Source: Egibacter rhizosphaerae (lineage in GTDB: Bacteria > Actinomycetota > Nitriliruptoria > Euzebyales > Egibacteraceae). From it: DNA of 64,000 nt. Under the pieces are notes generated by a model that had not been told where the DNA came from, did no database searches, and was given only the letters and a program-made list of their open reading frames with translations. The stretch covers positions 2,914,001 to 2,978,000 of the forward strand of contig NZ_CP036402.1 in the NCBI RefSeq assembly GCF_004322855.1, written 5' to 3'. The translations under genes were made by a program, and so were the position numbers. Shown here one piece after another: positions 56,820-64,000 of this stretch (its first letter is position 1; every line of letters starts with the position of its first letter).

Positions 56820-56991
56820 CAACCCACCCCGACACGACGACGCGGTCACCGACCGCGACCTCGTGCTGCCCCCGAACGCAACGGCCCGGCCGCTCCACAC
56901 CTGCCGACACCGCTCCAGAGACGAGAGAGCACCACCGCAGCGCTCACCGACCCGACTCACTCCCTCGCGGAAGCGGCACGAATAATCGAGG

Positions 56992-57297
56992 CTAGTGCGT
57001 GAACTCCTCGACGAGCCCCTGCAGCATGTGCTCGCCTCCCTCGGGAACGGAGATCTCGAGCACGGTCGACTCGTCGTTGAGCCCGACGTCGAAGCCGAAG
57101 AACGAGCAGCACTGGGACTCGTCGCGCACGAACGTCCGCACCGCCGGTTCGGCCTCACGCGTGAATTCCAGGACCGCTCGACGCGGCTGGTGCTCCTGTA
57201 GCTGCCGGAACTGCTCGCGCGCCTCGCGATCGGTCTCCCGGCGGGAGGCGACCTCCTCGGGGGTGAGGGCGCACGTGAACCGTCCGTTGTCGCTCAT
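56992..57297 (-). CDS. Small conserved protein next to merR
   Basis: A 101-residue soluble protein: FTCALTPEEVASRRETD, then QFRQLQEHQPRRAVLEFTRE and the Cys-pair stretch RDESQCCSFFGFDV followed by an acidic end. Similar short proteins with a QCC motif are found beside MerR-type metal or redox regulators in actinobacteria (recalled, not checked). Function is unknown; metal or thiol binding by Cys-Cys is plausible. It is transcribed from a MerR-type promoter shared with the divergent regulator. The IS1380 end touches its stop codon, but the coding sequence looks complete. Confidence 0.75.
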   Translation of the reverse strand: MSDNGRFTCALTPEEVASRRETDREAREQFRQLQEHQPRRAVLEFTREAEPAVRTFVRDESQCCSFFGFDVGLNDESTVLEISVPEGGEHMLQGLVEEFTH

Positions 57298-57336
57298 CGC
57301 GGGCTCCTTTGCTCGTCGGGTGCGATGGCGATCGAT

Positions 57337-57367
57337 ACGCTAGGATTTGAAGTTGACTTCAAGTCAA
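57337..57367 (-). promoter_or_regulatory. MerR-type promoter and operator for the small protein gene
   Basis: On the minus strand, -35 TTGACT (57367-57362) and -10 TAGCGT (57342-57337) are separated by 19 bp, longer than the normal 17, as in MerR-controlled promoters. The spacer holds the perfect 7-2-7 palindrome TTGAAGTTGACTTCAA (57347-57362, plus-strand reading). MerR would untwist this spacer when its ligand binds. Confidence 0.7.
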
Positions 57368-57378
57368 GGAGGTCGGTG

Positions 57379-57756
57379 ATGACCGACACGCTGTCCATCG
57401 GGGAGGTCGCCCGGCGGGCGGGCGTGGCGACCTCGACCGTGCGCTACTACGACCGGCTCGGGCTCGTCCCCGTCGTGGACCGGGACGGCACCGGCCGCCG
57501 CTACGACGACTCCGCCCTCCGGCGCCTCACGGTGATCAGGAGCTTTCAGCACGCGGGGTTCAGCCTCGACGAGATCAAGGAGTTGCTCGACGGCGCCGGC
57601 CGGTGGCAGCACCTCGCCCGCGAGAAGCGCGAACAACTGTCCGCGCGCATTCAGGAGCTCGTCACGGCCCAGGAGCTGATCGACGCCGCGCTCGCGTGCG
57701 GCTGCGAGGACCTCGAGGGGTGTCCCGCCCACGAGGAGCGGTCCAGCTGCCCGTAA
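57379..57756 (+). CDS. MerR-family transcriptional regulator
   Basis: A 125-residue regulator. The N-terminal winged helix reads LSIGEVARRAGVATSTVRYY (residues 5-24) and then RRYDDSALRRLTVIRSFQHAGFSLDEIKELL in pieces, followed by the dimer coiled coil. The C-terminal tail ALACGCEDLEGCPAHEERSSC has four cysteines, resembling metal- or redox-sensing members such as ZntR/CueR/SoxR relatives. The ATG is 6 bp after a perfect AAGGAGG. The adjoining promoter on the other strand has the 19-bp spacer that MerR proteins act on. Which metal or oxidant it senses cannot be told. Confidence 0.88.
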   Translation: MTDTLSIGEVARRAGVATSTVRYYDRLGLVPVVDRDGTGRRYDDSALRRLTVIRSFQHAGFSLDEIKELLDGAGRWQHLAREKREQLSARIQELVTAQELIDAALACGCEDLEGCPAHEERSSCP

Positions 57757-57884
57757 GGGGGCACCGCCCGCGGGATAAGGGGGCGTATCGCGCGATCTTG
57801 GGCGGTTCCCGGACGAGCCCGCCGCCCTCGCGTTCCTACCGTCACGACCGTTGACCGACGGCCGACGACACGACGGAGGACGCG

Positions 57885-58160
57885 ATGGCCATGTCACACG
57901 ACCCTGGCCGGGGACGACGCCGGGGGCTCGCCCTGGTGATGGCGGGTGGGCTGGCGCTGCTGGCCGCGGCCTGCGAGCCGGTGGCCCAGGGGTACAGCCC
58001 GTCCGACCCGCCGCCCGACACGATCGAGATCGAGGCAGGGACCGAGGAGGCGGCAGGGACGCATCCGCGGGCAGGGGTCCCTCCCCAGTACGTCAGCGAG
58101 CCGCGTTCGCCGGCTGACTGCCGCCCCCTGTCGGCCGAACAGCCGATCACCCCGTGCTGA
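57885..58160 (+). CDS. Small lipoprotein of unknown function
   Basis: A 91-residue protein with a basic N-terminus, a hydrophobic segment and lipobox LLAAAC, giving a short exported chain of about 60 residues rich in Pro, Glu and Ala with two more cysteines near the end. GGAGG lies 6 bp before the ATG. No domain is recognised. It is followed by 235 bp without a gene before the sigma factor. Confidence 0.65.
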   Translation: MAMSHDPGRGRRRGLALVMAGGLALLAAACEPVAQGYSPSDPPPDTIEIEAGTEEAAGTHPRAGVPPQYVSEPRSPADCRPLSAEQPITPC

Positions 58161-58395
58161 CGCACCCCGAGGTCCGGCGGAACGATGCCGGCGTGGACGC
58201 TCGAGGCTGATCCGAGGCGGGGAGAGGCCCACGGGGGTGCCCGAGGCCCATCTAAGAAGGGAGGTCATCCGATCTAAGGGACCTGCCGATGCGGGTGTTT
58301 CCGATGTCCCCGTAGGTTCGTCGCGATGGCGATGCGAGCCGGTGGCTCCGGCCGCACGAGCGCCAGAGGCGCGGATCCGACGATGGGGGGACGAG

Positions 58396-59079
58396 GTGGC
58401 AGCGACCACGGGAACCATCCACCGATCCGAGCTCGAGCGCTTGGCCCGGGACGAGTTGGCCGGCCTGCGTGCGCTCGCGCGTCGGCTCACCCGCGCCGAG
58501 GCCGAGGACCTCGTGCAGGAGAGCCTGTTGCGTGCGTGCCGCTCGTTCCACTCGCTGCGCGACCCCGTGGCGGCGCCGGCATGGTTGCGCAGCATCCTCA
58601 TCAACGTCTGGCGCGACCGGGTGCGCACGATCCACGCCCGGCCGCGCGAGATCCCCACCGACGGGGACGACGCATCGGCGCCGCGAGACGTCGCGGACCT
58701 GTCGACGCCGCCTCCCTTCGCAGAGACCCTGCACGTGGACAGCGTCGACGCGTTCAGCGCTCACGACGTGCGGGTCCTCTTGGACCAGCTGCCGGACCGG
58801 TACCGGCTGCCGCTCGTGTTGCGCTACCTCCACGGGTGGTCGACGCACGAGATCGCCGGCCACCTCGACCTGCCGCTGGGGACCGTGCTGTCGCAACTGC
58901 ATCGCGGACGGGAGCGCCTCGCCCGAGCCCTGCGGCGCTATGCCGAGGAGGCGGACGTGGGCGATCTGGGGGAGCGCGAGGGGATGGTCGCGTCCGAGGG
59001 GCGGGCACCGGTCCGCCATCGTGTCGACCGCGACAGCTTCGTAGACTCCGCTGTGTCGCAACCTGGCCGAGGGGAGTGA
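58396..59079 (+). CDS. ECF-type RNA polymerase sigma factor
   Basis: A 227-residue sigma factor. Region 2 includes LARRLTRAEAEDLVQESLLR and ACRSFHSLRDPVAAPAWLR (core and -10 binding); region 4 is LPDRYRLPLVLRYLHGWSTH, EIAGHLDLPLGTVLSQLHRG (-35 binding). The GTG at 58396 is used, following a GGGGGGA stretch; the frame is open further upstream without homology. The last bases overlap the GTG of the LuxR-type ATPase gene (GTGA). No anti-sigma gene with membrane helix follows, so the large regulator next door may be the partner. Confidence 0.85.
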   Translation: MAATTGTIHRSELERLARDELAGLRALARRLTRAEAEDLVQESLLRACRSFHSLRDPVAAPAWLRSILINVWRDRVRTIHARPREIPTDGDDASAPRDVADLSTPPPFAETLHVDSVDAFSAHDVRVLLDQLPDRYRLPLVLRYLHGWSTHEIAGHLDLPLGTVLSQLHRGRERLARALRRYAEEADVGDLGEREGMVASEGRAPVRHRVDRDSFVDSAVSQPGRGE

Positions 59080-62075
59080 ATCGCGTGGCGGCCGGACGGT
59101 TCGTGGGTCGCGACGAGGAGCTCGTGCGCCTGCGCGACGCCTGGCGGCGTGCGGGCGAGGAGCGGCCCTGCACCGTGCTCATCGGCGGGGAGGCGGGGAT
59201 CGGGAAGAGCCGCCTCGTCGGCGAGTTCGTGCAAGGCCTCGACCCGGTGCGGGCGCGGGTGCTCACGAGTGCGTGCGTCTCGCTCGGAACCGGTGGTCTC
59301 AGCTACGCGCCGGTGGTCGAGGCGCTGCGGCCGCTCGCCGTCGCGTTCAGCGGTCCGGCTCTCGATTGGCTCGTCGGCGAGGGGGGACACGAACTCGAGC
59401 CGCTGCTGCCCGAGCTGACCGGACGGAGCGAAAGCGAGCGGGTCGAGGCGCCCCCCGTCGAGGCCGCCGCCCAGCATCGGTTGTTCCTCCGCCTGCTCCA
59501 GCTCCTCGAGCGGCTGTCCACCGACCGTCCGGTGGTGCTGGTGATCGAGGACCTGCACTGGGCGGACCATTCCACGCGCGAGCTACTGGCCTTCCTCGCA
59601 CGCAACCTCCGCGACGTGCCGGTGCTGCTGGTCGGCACGTACCGCACCGAGCACCTGCAGCCCGGGGATCCCCTGCGCGCCCTCCTGCTGGAACTCGACC
59701 ACGGCCGCGTCGGCGAGCGTCTCGAGCTCGCGCGGTTCGATCGGGAACGGGTGGCCGAACTCGTCGAGAGACTCGTCGGCGTGCCGGTGGCCGACGAGGT
59801 GACCGGGGAGGTGCTGCGCCGGTCGGACGGCAATCCGCTGTTCGCCGAGGAGCTGCTCGAGTGCATGCGCCGAGGTGACGAGCGCGCGCTCCCGCCCACG
59901 TTGCGGGACCTGCTGTCCGACCGGGTCGAGCGGCTCGACCCGGCCGGTCGGGCCGTGGTCGAGGCGGCTGCCGTCGTCGGTCACGACGTCGACCACCGGT
60001 TGCTTGCCGCCGTCGCCGGCCTGGACGAGGAGGCGCTGGCCGTCGGTGTCCGCGAGGCAGCCACCCACCAGATCCTGGAGTCCATGCCCGACGGCCGCAC
60101 CTACCGGTTCCGGCATGCCCTGATCGCCGAGGTCGTGCAAGCCGAGCTGACGGTGGCCGAGCGCCAGCGGCTCCACGGGGCCATCGCCGAGGCGGTGAGC
60201 GCCCGGCCGGGCCCGATCGGGAGCGACACGGACGGGGTCGTGGCGCACCACTGGGATGCCGCGGGCATCGCCGAGCGTGCGCTGCCGGCGCGGCTGGCCG
60301 CCGGATTCACGGCCGAGCGGACGTACGGCTTCGGTGAGGCGCACCGGCACTTCGCGCGTGCCGCCGAGCTGTGGGAGGAGGCCGGCGACCCGCCGTCGTG
60401 TGCCGGGGTCGACCGCGTCGACGTGCTGGAACGCGCGGCGACCGCCGCTGACTTCAGCGGCGAGCACGCCTCGGCGACCCGGCTCGCCACGGACGCCCTC
60501 GAGCACGCGGATCCCCAGCGGACCGGGAGGTTGCGCCAGATCGTCGGCCGCAGCCGCTTGCTCGCCGGTGACAGCTCGACCGGGGTCGAGGAGGCTGGCA
60601 CGGCCGTCGAGCAGCTCCCCGACACCGCGCCGTCACGACTGCGCGCCGAGCTGCTGGCGACCTACGGGCTGATGCTGGCCGTGACGGGCCGTTCCCCCGA
60701 CCGAGCCGATGCGTGCTGCCAGGAGGCGCGGGAGCTGGCTTCGGGGCTCGGCCTCCCCGACGTCGAGGCGCGGGCACGCAACGGTCTCGCCCTGCTGGGG
60801 GGGAGCGACGTCCACGGCGCCATCGAGCACTTGCACGCGGCGCGAGCACTTGCCGATGCGGCGGGCAACGTCGAGGAGCTGCTGCGCACGGAACTGAATC
60901 TCGCGTTCGTGCTCGCCAGCGCTGGGCGGATCGCCGACGCCGCCAGGGTCACGGGCGACGGAGCCGCCCGAGCGCGCGAGTTCGGTGCGGGCCGATGGCA
61001 GGGCGTCTTGCTGGAGACGGGGCGCGCGTCGGCGTGCTTCGCGCTCGGCCGCTGGGATGAGGCCGAGGAGGTGCTCGCTCGGGTCCTGCGCAACGTGCCC
61101 ACGGGGCGGGCCGCTCGTATCGCCGGCGCGCTGTGCGCCGACCTGGAGACCGCTCGGGGCCGCTTCGACCGTGCCGAGCGCGCACTGGGCGCCTGCCGGC
61201 AGGGCGATCTGGACGAGGAGGACGTCGCCGCGGCGGCCGCTGAACTCGCGCTGTGGCGTGGGTGCCCCGACGACGCCATCGGCACGGTGGGTCCCGCCCT
61301 GGAGCGGGCGGACGAGCCCACCACCGGCCTCGGGAGCGGGGCGGCACGCCTGCGGTGGCTCGCGATCCGGGCCCACACCGACCGGATCGCGATCGCCGCG
61401 CCGTTGCGTCGGGAGCGTGTGGTCGCGGAGGGGCGCCGGAGCGTCGCCGCGCTGGCCGAGGACGCGGCACGCGACGAAGGCGGCCTCCCTCCACAGCGGG
61501 CCTACGCCGCCCTGAGCGTTGCCGAGACCAGCCGCGCGCGCCAGGAGCCGGCCCCCGAGCAGTGGGAGATCGCCGCGCGCCGCTGGGAGGCCTTGCCCCA
61601 CCTCCATCACGCGGCGTACGCGAGGTGGCGGCAGGCCGAGGCGCTCGCGGCCGGCCAGGCCCCCGAGGGCGCGATCGGCCAGCCCCTGCGGCAGGCGCTG
61701 GCCTCCGCCGGTGAGCTCGGGGCCGAGCCATTGCGCGAGGCCGTCGAGGCCCTCGCTCTCCGCGCGCGGATCGCGGTGGACGTGGACCGCGAGGACGGGG
61801 GGCAGGACCCCGAGACGCCCGACCCCGCCGCGGAACTGGGCCTCACCCACCGTGAGGTTGACGTGCTCGAGCTCCTCGCCGAGGGGTGGACGAACCCGAG
61901 GATCGGGCGGGCCCTGTACATCACGGACAAGACCGCGAGCGTCCACGTGACCAACATCCTGCGCAAGCTCGGATGCCGCAACCGCACGGAGGCCGCGGCC
62001 GTCGCCCACCGGCTCGGCTTGGCCACGCCCTCGGACCCGGCCACGCGCGCGGACTCGGCCACACCCACGGACTGA
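59076..62075 (+). CDS. LuxR-family ATPase regulator (LAL type)
   Basis: A 999-residue regulator with an N-terminal AAA-type ATPase domain, a long helical repeat region and a C-terminal LuxR helix-turn-helix. Walker A is GEAGIGKS (38-45); Walker B is VVLVIEDLHWAD near residue 155; TPR-like helices span roughly 420-900; the DNA-binding end is LTHREVDVLELLAEGWTNPR near 925 then VHVTNILRKLGCRNRTEAA. LAL proteins activate large operons when ATP and an inducer bind. The GTG at 59076 overlaps the sigma factor stop; GTG at 59085 is an alternative. Targets are not visible here. Confidence 0.88.
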   Translation: MNRVAAGRFVGRDEELVRLRDAWRRAGEERPCTVLIGGEAGIGKSRLVGEFVQGLDPVRARVLTSACVSLGTGGLSYAPVVEALRPLAVAFSGPALDWLVGEGGHELEPLLPELTGRSESERVEAPPVEAAAQHRLFLRLLQLLERLSTDRPVVLVIEDLHWADHSTRELLAFLARNLRDVPVLLVGTYRTEHLQPGDPLRALLLELDHGRVGERLELARFDRERVAELVERLVGVPVADEVTGEVLRRSDGNPLFAEELLECMRRGDERALPPTLRDLLSDRVERLDPAGRAVVEAAAVVGHDVDHRLLAAVAGLDEEALAVGVREAATHQILESMPDGRTYRFRHALIAEVVQAELTVAERQRLHGAIAEAVSARPGPIGSDTDGVVAHHWDAAGIAERALPARLAAGFTAERTYGFGEAHRHFARAAELWEEAGDPPSCAGVDRVDVLERAATAADFSGEHASATRLATDALEHADPQRTGRLRQIVGRSRLLAGDSSTGVEEAGTAVEQLPDTAPSRLRAELLATYGLMLAVTGRSPDRADACCQEARELASGLGLPDVEARARNGLALLGGSDVHGAIEHLHAARALADAAGNVEELLRTELNLAFVLASAGRIADAARVTGDGAARAREFGAGRWQGVLLETGRASACFALGRWDEAEEVLARVLRNVPTGRAARIAGALCADLETARGRFDRAERALGACRQGDLDEEDVAAAAAELALWRGCPDDAIGTVGPALERADEPTTGLGSGAARLRWLAIRAHTDRIAIAAPLRRERVVAEGRRSVAALAEDAARDEGGLPPQRAYAALSVAETSRARQEPAPEQWEIAARRWEALPHLHHAAYARWRQAEALAAGQAPEGAIGQPLRQALASAGELGAEPLREAVEALALRARIAVDVDREDGGQDPETPDPAAELGLTHREVDVLELLAEGWTNPRIGRALYITDKTASVHVTNILRKLGCRNRTEAAAVAHRLGLATPSDPATRADSATPTD

Positions 62076-62093
62076 CGTGCCGGACCGGGCACG
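62076..62093. terminator. Hairpin between LAL regulator and DUF1015 gene
   Basis: CGTGCC (62076-62081) pairs with GGCACG (62088-62093) across a 6-base loop, immediately after the LAL stop and 16 bp before the convergent stop. Short but placed as a shared terminator. Confidence 0.5.
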
Positions 62094-62108
62094 CTCCGCC
62101 CGGGACGT

Positions 62109-63206
62109 CTACACGGGATGGAGTAGGAGGCCCGACGTGAGCTTGGGATAGAAGTACGTGCTCTTCTGCGGCATGACCTCGCCCCGCCGCGCGACGGCGA
62201 ACACGTCCTCGATGCGCAGCGCCCGGATCAGGAACGCGACGTCGGCCTCGCCCCGGTCGACGCTGGCGGTGGCCTCCTCGGCCCTCGGGGTGTAGGAGAT
62301 CCCGTCGTGGCCGAGCCGGTCGACGAGCTGGACATCGAGCTCTCCCGGGGGTCCGACGAGCAGCTCCGCCTTGTCCGCGGCGTAGCGAATCGCTGCGGGC
62401 CGCTCGTAGTCGAGGTCCGCGAGGCTCGCGAGCGCCTCGTGCGCGTCGTCGTGCGACGACACCACATCGACCGGCAGCGATCCCGCCGCCTCCGGTGCGC
62501 GCTCGAAGACCCGGTGGGTCGGGAAGATCGCCAGCCCGTCGTCCCGGCTGGAGACCAACACTGCCAGTGTGCGACCGCTCTCCGGCGTGCCCATCTCCTC
62601 GTGGAAGGCGAGCGCGGTCTCGTAGCGGTGATGCCCGTCCGCGATCAGCAGCTCACGGTCGGCGAAGCCGTCGGAGACGGCACCGTCGTCCTCGACGCGC
62701 CACACCCGCGTGCCCTCGATCTCGAGGTCCGGTGGGCGGTCCGGCCGGTCCAGCGGCGGGGGTCCGTGGTAGAGGCAGAAGATCGGCTCGAGCTGGGTGT
62801 GGACCTCCCGCAGCAACCGCAGGCGATCCTCCTTCGGGCCCCGGTGGGTGCGCTCGTGGGGCAGGATCGTGCCCGCCTCGTACGGTTCGACCTCCAGCGA
62901 CGCGGCGAGGCCGGTCCGGGTACGGGCGATGCCGTCGGGGCCGACGAAGTCCTGCTCGATGACGTACGCGGCCGGCCGCTCGTCCCGGACGAGCACGCCC
63001 CGCTGACGCCAGTCGGCGAGGGTGCGCGCGGCCCCGTCCGCGGAGTCGGGCAGCGTGAGGTGCGTGATGTTGTGCGGGCTCGAGGCCTGCAACTCGTCGC
63101 GCTGGGCCGACGAGATCACGTCGTAGGGCGGCGCGACGAGCGTCTCCAAGGGGCCCGCCGCCGCAGGGTCGAAGCGCAGTGCCTGGAATGGTCGGACGCT
63201 GGCCAT
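62109..63206 (-). CDS. DUF1015 family protein
   Basis: A 365-residue cytoplasmic protein of the DUF1015 family: VRPFQALRFDPAAAG, APPYDVISSAQRDEL near residue 26, NITHLTLPDS near 46, IADGHHRYETALAF near 189 and MPQKSTYFYPKLTSGLLL at the end. Length fits the family (about 400). Conserved His-Asp-Gly stretches suggest an enzyme; distant relatives were reported as serine kinases, but the function here is not established. It is read toward the LAL gene and lies downstream of aconitase in the same direction. Confidence 0.9.
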   Translation of the reverse strand: MASVRPFQALRFDPAAAGPLETLVAPPYDVISSAQRDELQASSPHNITHLTLPDSADGAARTLADWRQRGVLVRDERPAAYVIEQDFVGPDGIARTRTGLAASLEVEPYEAGTILPHERTHRGPKEDRLRLLREVHTQLEPIFCLYHGPPPLDRPDRPPDLEIEGTRVWRVEDDGAVSDGFADRELLIADGHHRYETALAFHEEMGTPESGRTLAVLVSSRDDGLAIFPTHRVFERAPEAAGSLPVDVVSSHDDAHEALASLADLDYERPAAIRYAADKAELLVGPPGELDVQLVDRLGHDGISYTPRAEEATASVDRGEADVAFLIRALRIEDVFAVARRGEVMPQKSTYFYPKLTSGLLLHPV

Positions 63207-63247
63207 GGCTACACGCTAGACCATGGTGCCGACGCCCCGCCAGGGTC

Positions 63248-63265
63248 CCCTGGCGCGAGCCAGGG
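63248..63265 (-). terminator. Hairpin after aconitase
   Basis: CCCTGGC (63248-63254) pairs with GCCAGGG (63259-63265) over a GCGA loop, about 35 bp after the aconitase stop in the direction of transcription. A plausible terminator before the DUF1015 gene. Confidence 0.55.
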
Positions 63266-63300
63266 ACAGGACGCCGGCCGACGCGCCTGGCTCGTCGCCG

Positions 63301-64000
63301 CTACTGCTTGGCCCGCAGCCGTCGCAGCACGTAGTGCAGGATGCCGCCGTGGCGGTAGTAGGCGGCCTCGAGTGCGGTGTCGATCCGCACGGTGGCCTCG
63401 AACTCCTTGCCGTCCGCGCGGACGGTCACGGTGCGCGGGATCTCGTGGTGGCCCTCGAGGCCCGTGATCTCGAACGTCTCCTCGCCGGTGAGCCCCAGGG
63501 TCACGGCGGACTCGCCCTCGGGGAACTCGAGCGGCAGGACCCCCATGCCGATCAGGTTCGACCGGTGGATCCGCTCAAAGGTCTCGACGAGGACGGCACG
63601 CACACCCAGGAGCATCGGGCCCTTGGCCGCCCAGTCGCGCGAGGAGCCGGAGCCGTACTCCTTGCCGCCGAGGACGACCAGCGGCGTGCCCTCCCTCTGG
63701 TAGCGCATGGCGGCGTCGTAGATCGTCGTCTGCTCCCGCTCGGGGAACTTGAGGGTGACGCCGCCCTCGGTGCCGGGCGCGATCTGGTTGCGCAGCCGCA
63801 CGTTCGCGAACGTGCCGCGCATCATGACCTCGTGGTTGCCGCGGCGGGCGCCGTAGGAGTTGAAGTCGTGCTTCTCGACGCCCCGCTCGAGCAGGTACTG
63901 CCCCGCGGGCGTGTTCTCGACGATCGCGCCGGCCGGGGAGATGTGGTCGGTGGTCACGCTGTCGCCCAGCTTCGCGAGCACCCGCGCGCCGCTGATGTCG
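63301..64000 (-). CDS. acnA: Aconitate hydratase, C-terminal part (5' end outside window)
   Basis: The last 233 codons of a TCA-cycle aconitase interconverting citrate and isocitrate. The swivel domain is visible: [45 protein letters not shown] in pieces, [17 protein letters not shown] with the active-site Ser pair, and [22 protein letters not shown]. The iron-sulfur cysteines belong to the missing N-terminal part. Motif order matches AcnA-type proteins of about 900 residues. Confidence 0.93.
   Translation of the reverse strand, partial: DISGARVLAKLGDSVTTDHISPAGAIVENTPAGQYLLERGVEKHDFNSYGARRGNHEVMMRGTFANVRLRNQIAPGTEGGVTLKFPEREQTTIYDAAMRYQREGTPLVVLGGKEYGSGSSRDWAAKGPMLLGVRAVLVETFERIHRSNLIGMGVLPLEFPEGESAVTLGLTGEETFEITGLEGHHEIPRTVTVRADGKEFEATVRIDTALEAAYYRHGGILHYVLRRLRAKQ

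Larger units (their letters stand above)
55726..56991 (+). mobile_element. IS1380-type element with internal deletion
   Basis: Bounded by perfect 16-bp inverted repeats CCTCGATTATTCGTGC (55726-55741) and its complement (56976-56991). At 1266 bp it is shorter than a full IS1380 (about 1.6-1.7 kb). The 5' part of the transposase is missing and replaced by structured-looking non-coding sequence. Confidence 0.8.

Overview
The window is 64 kb of mostly very GC-rich DNA (43 of 60 bases in 10021-10080) with tightly packed, often overlapping genes, GTG starts, LLM flavin enzymes, IclR/MerR/PucR/LuxR-type regulators, a DUF222-HNH protein and acidic secreted proteins. This points to a high-GC actinobacterium. 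The acidic linkers would suit a halotolerant lineage such as Nitriliruptoria, but that placement is only a guess. No rRNA, tRNA or CRISPR array was seen.

Region 1 (1-14230) is an organic-acid locus. A leftward operon (PrpF family, PrpB family, Ldh2-family dehydrogenase) diverges from a rightward tripartite tricarboxylate transporter (tctC-tctA-tctB). A second rightward run follows: MFS, Asp/Glu racemase-like, MFS, LLM, mandelate racemase-like and D-2-hydroxyacid dehydrogenase. A strong promoter overlapped by an 18-bp palindrome drives the transporter. No prpC or prpD is present, so this is not a standard methylcitrate cycle. Region 2 (14217-23038) has a DUF222-HNH gene, a MurA with Asp in place of the fosfomycin-target Cys, and glycerol genes: glpF-glpK leftward, iclR and a second glpK rightward.

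Region 3 (23039-56991) is an island of about 34 kb built from insertion sequences (IS1182, IS630, IS1634-like, IS30, IS3, IS110, IS1380, ISL3) and cargo. Two nearly identical 2.48-kb copies of an IS3 element, each split by an IS110 element, face each other and enclose 16.7 kb. The IS110 leader shows sequence matches expected of a bridge RNA. The enclosed cargo has a monooxygenase-type operon (LLM, flavin reductase, carboxymuconolactone decarboxylase-like, aldehyde dehydrogenase, amidohydrolase). It also has a low-GC operon (LLM, ABM-domain protein, polyamine-type ABC importer) and a low-GC racemase. Beyond the second copy lie a PucR-type regulator and a collapsed amino-acid ABC transporter.

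Region 4 (56992-64000) looks like core chromosome again: a MerR regulator with a well-formed divergent MerR-type promoter, a small lipoprotein, an ECF sigma factor overlapping a 999-residue LuxR-type ATPase regulator, a DUF1015 protein, and the 3' part of aconitase.
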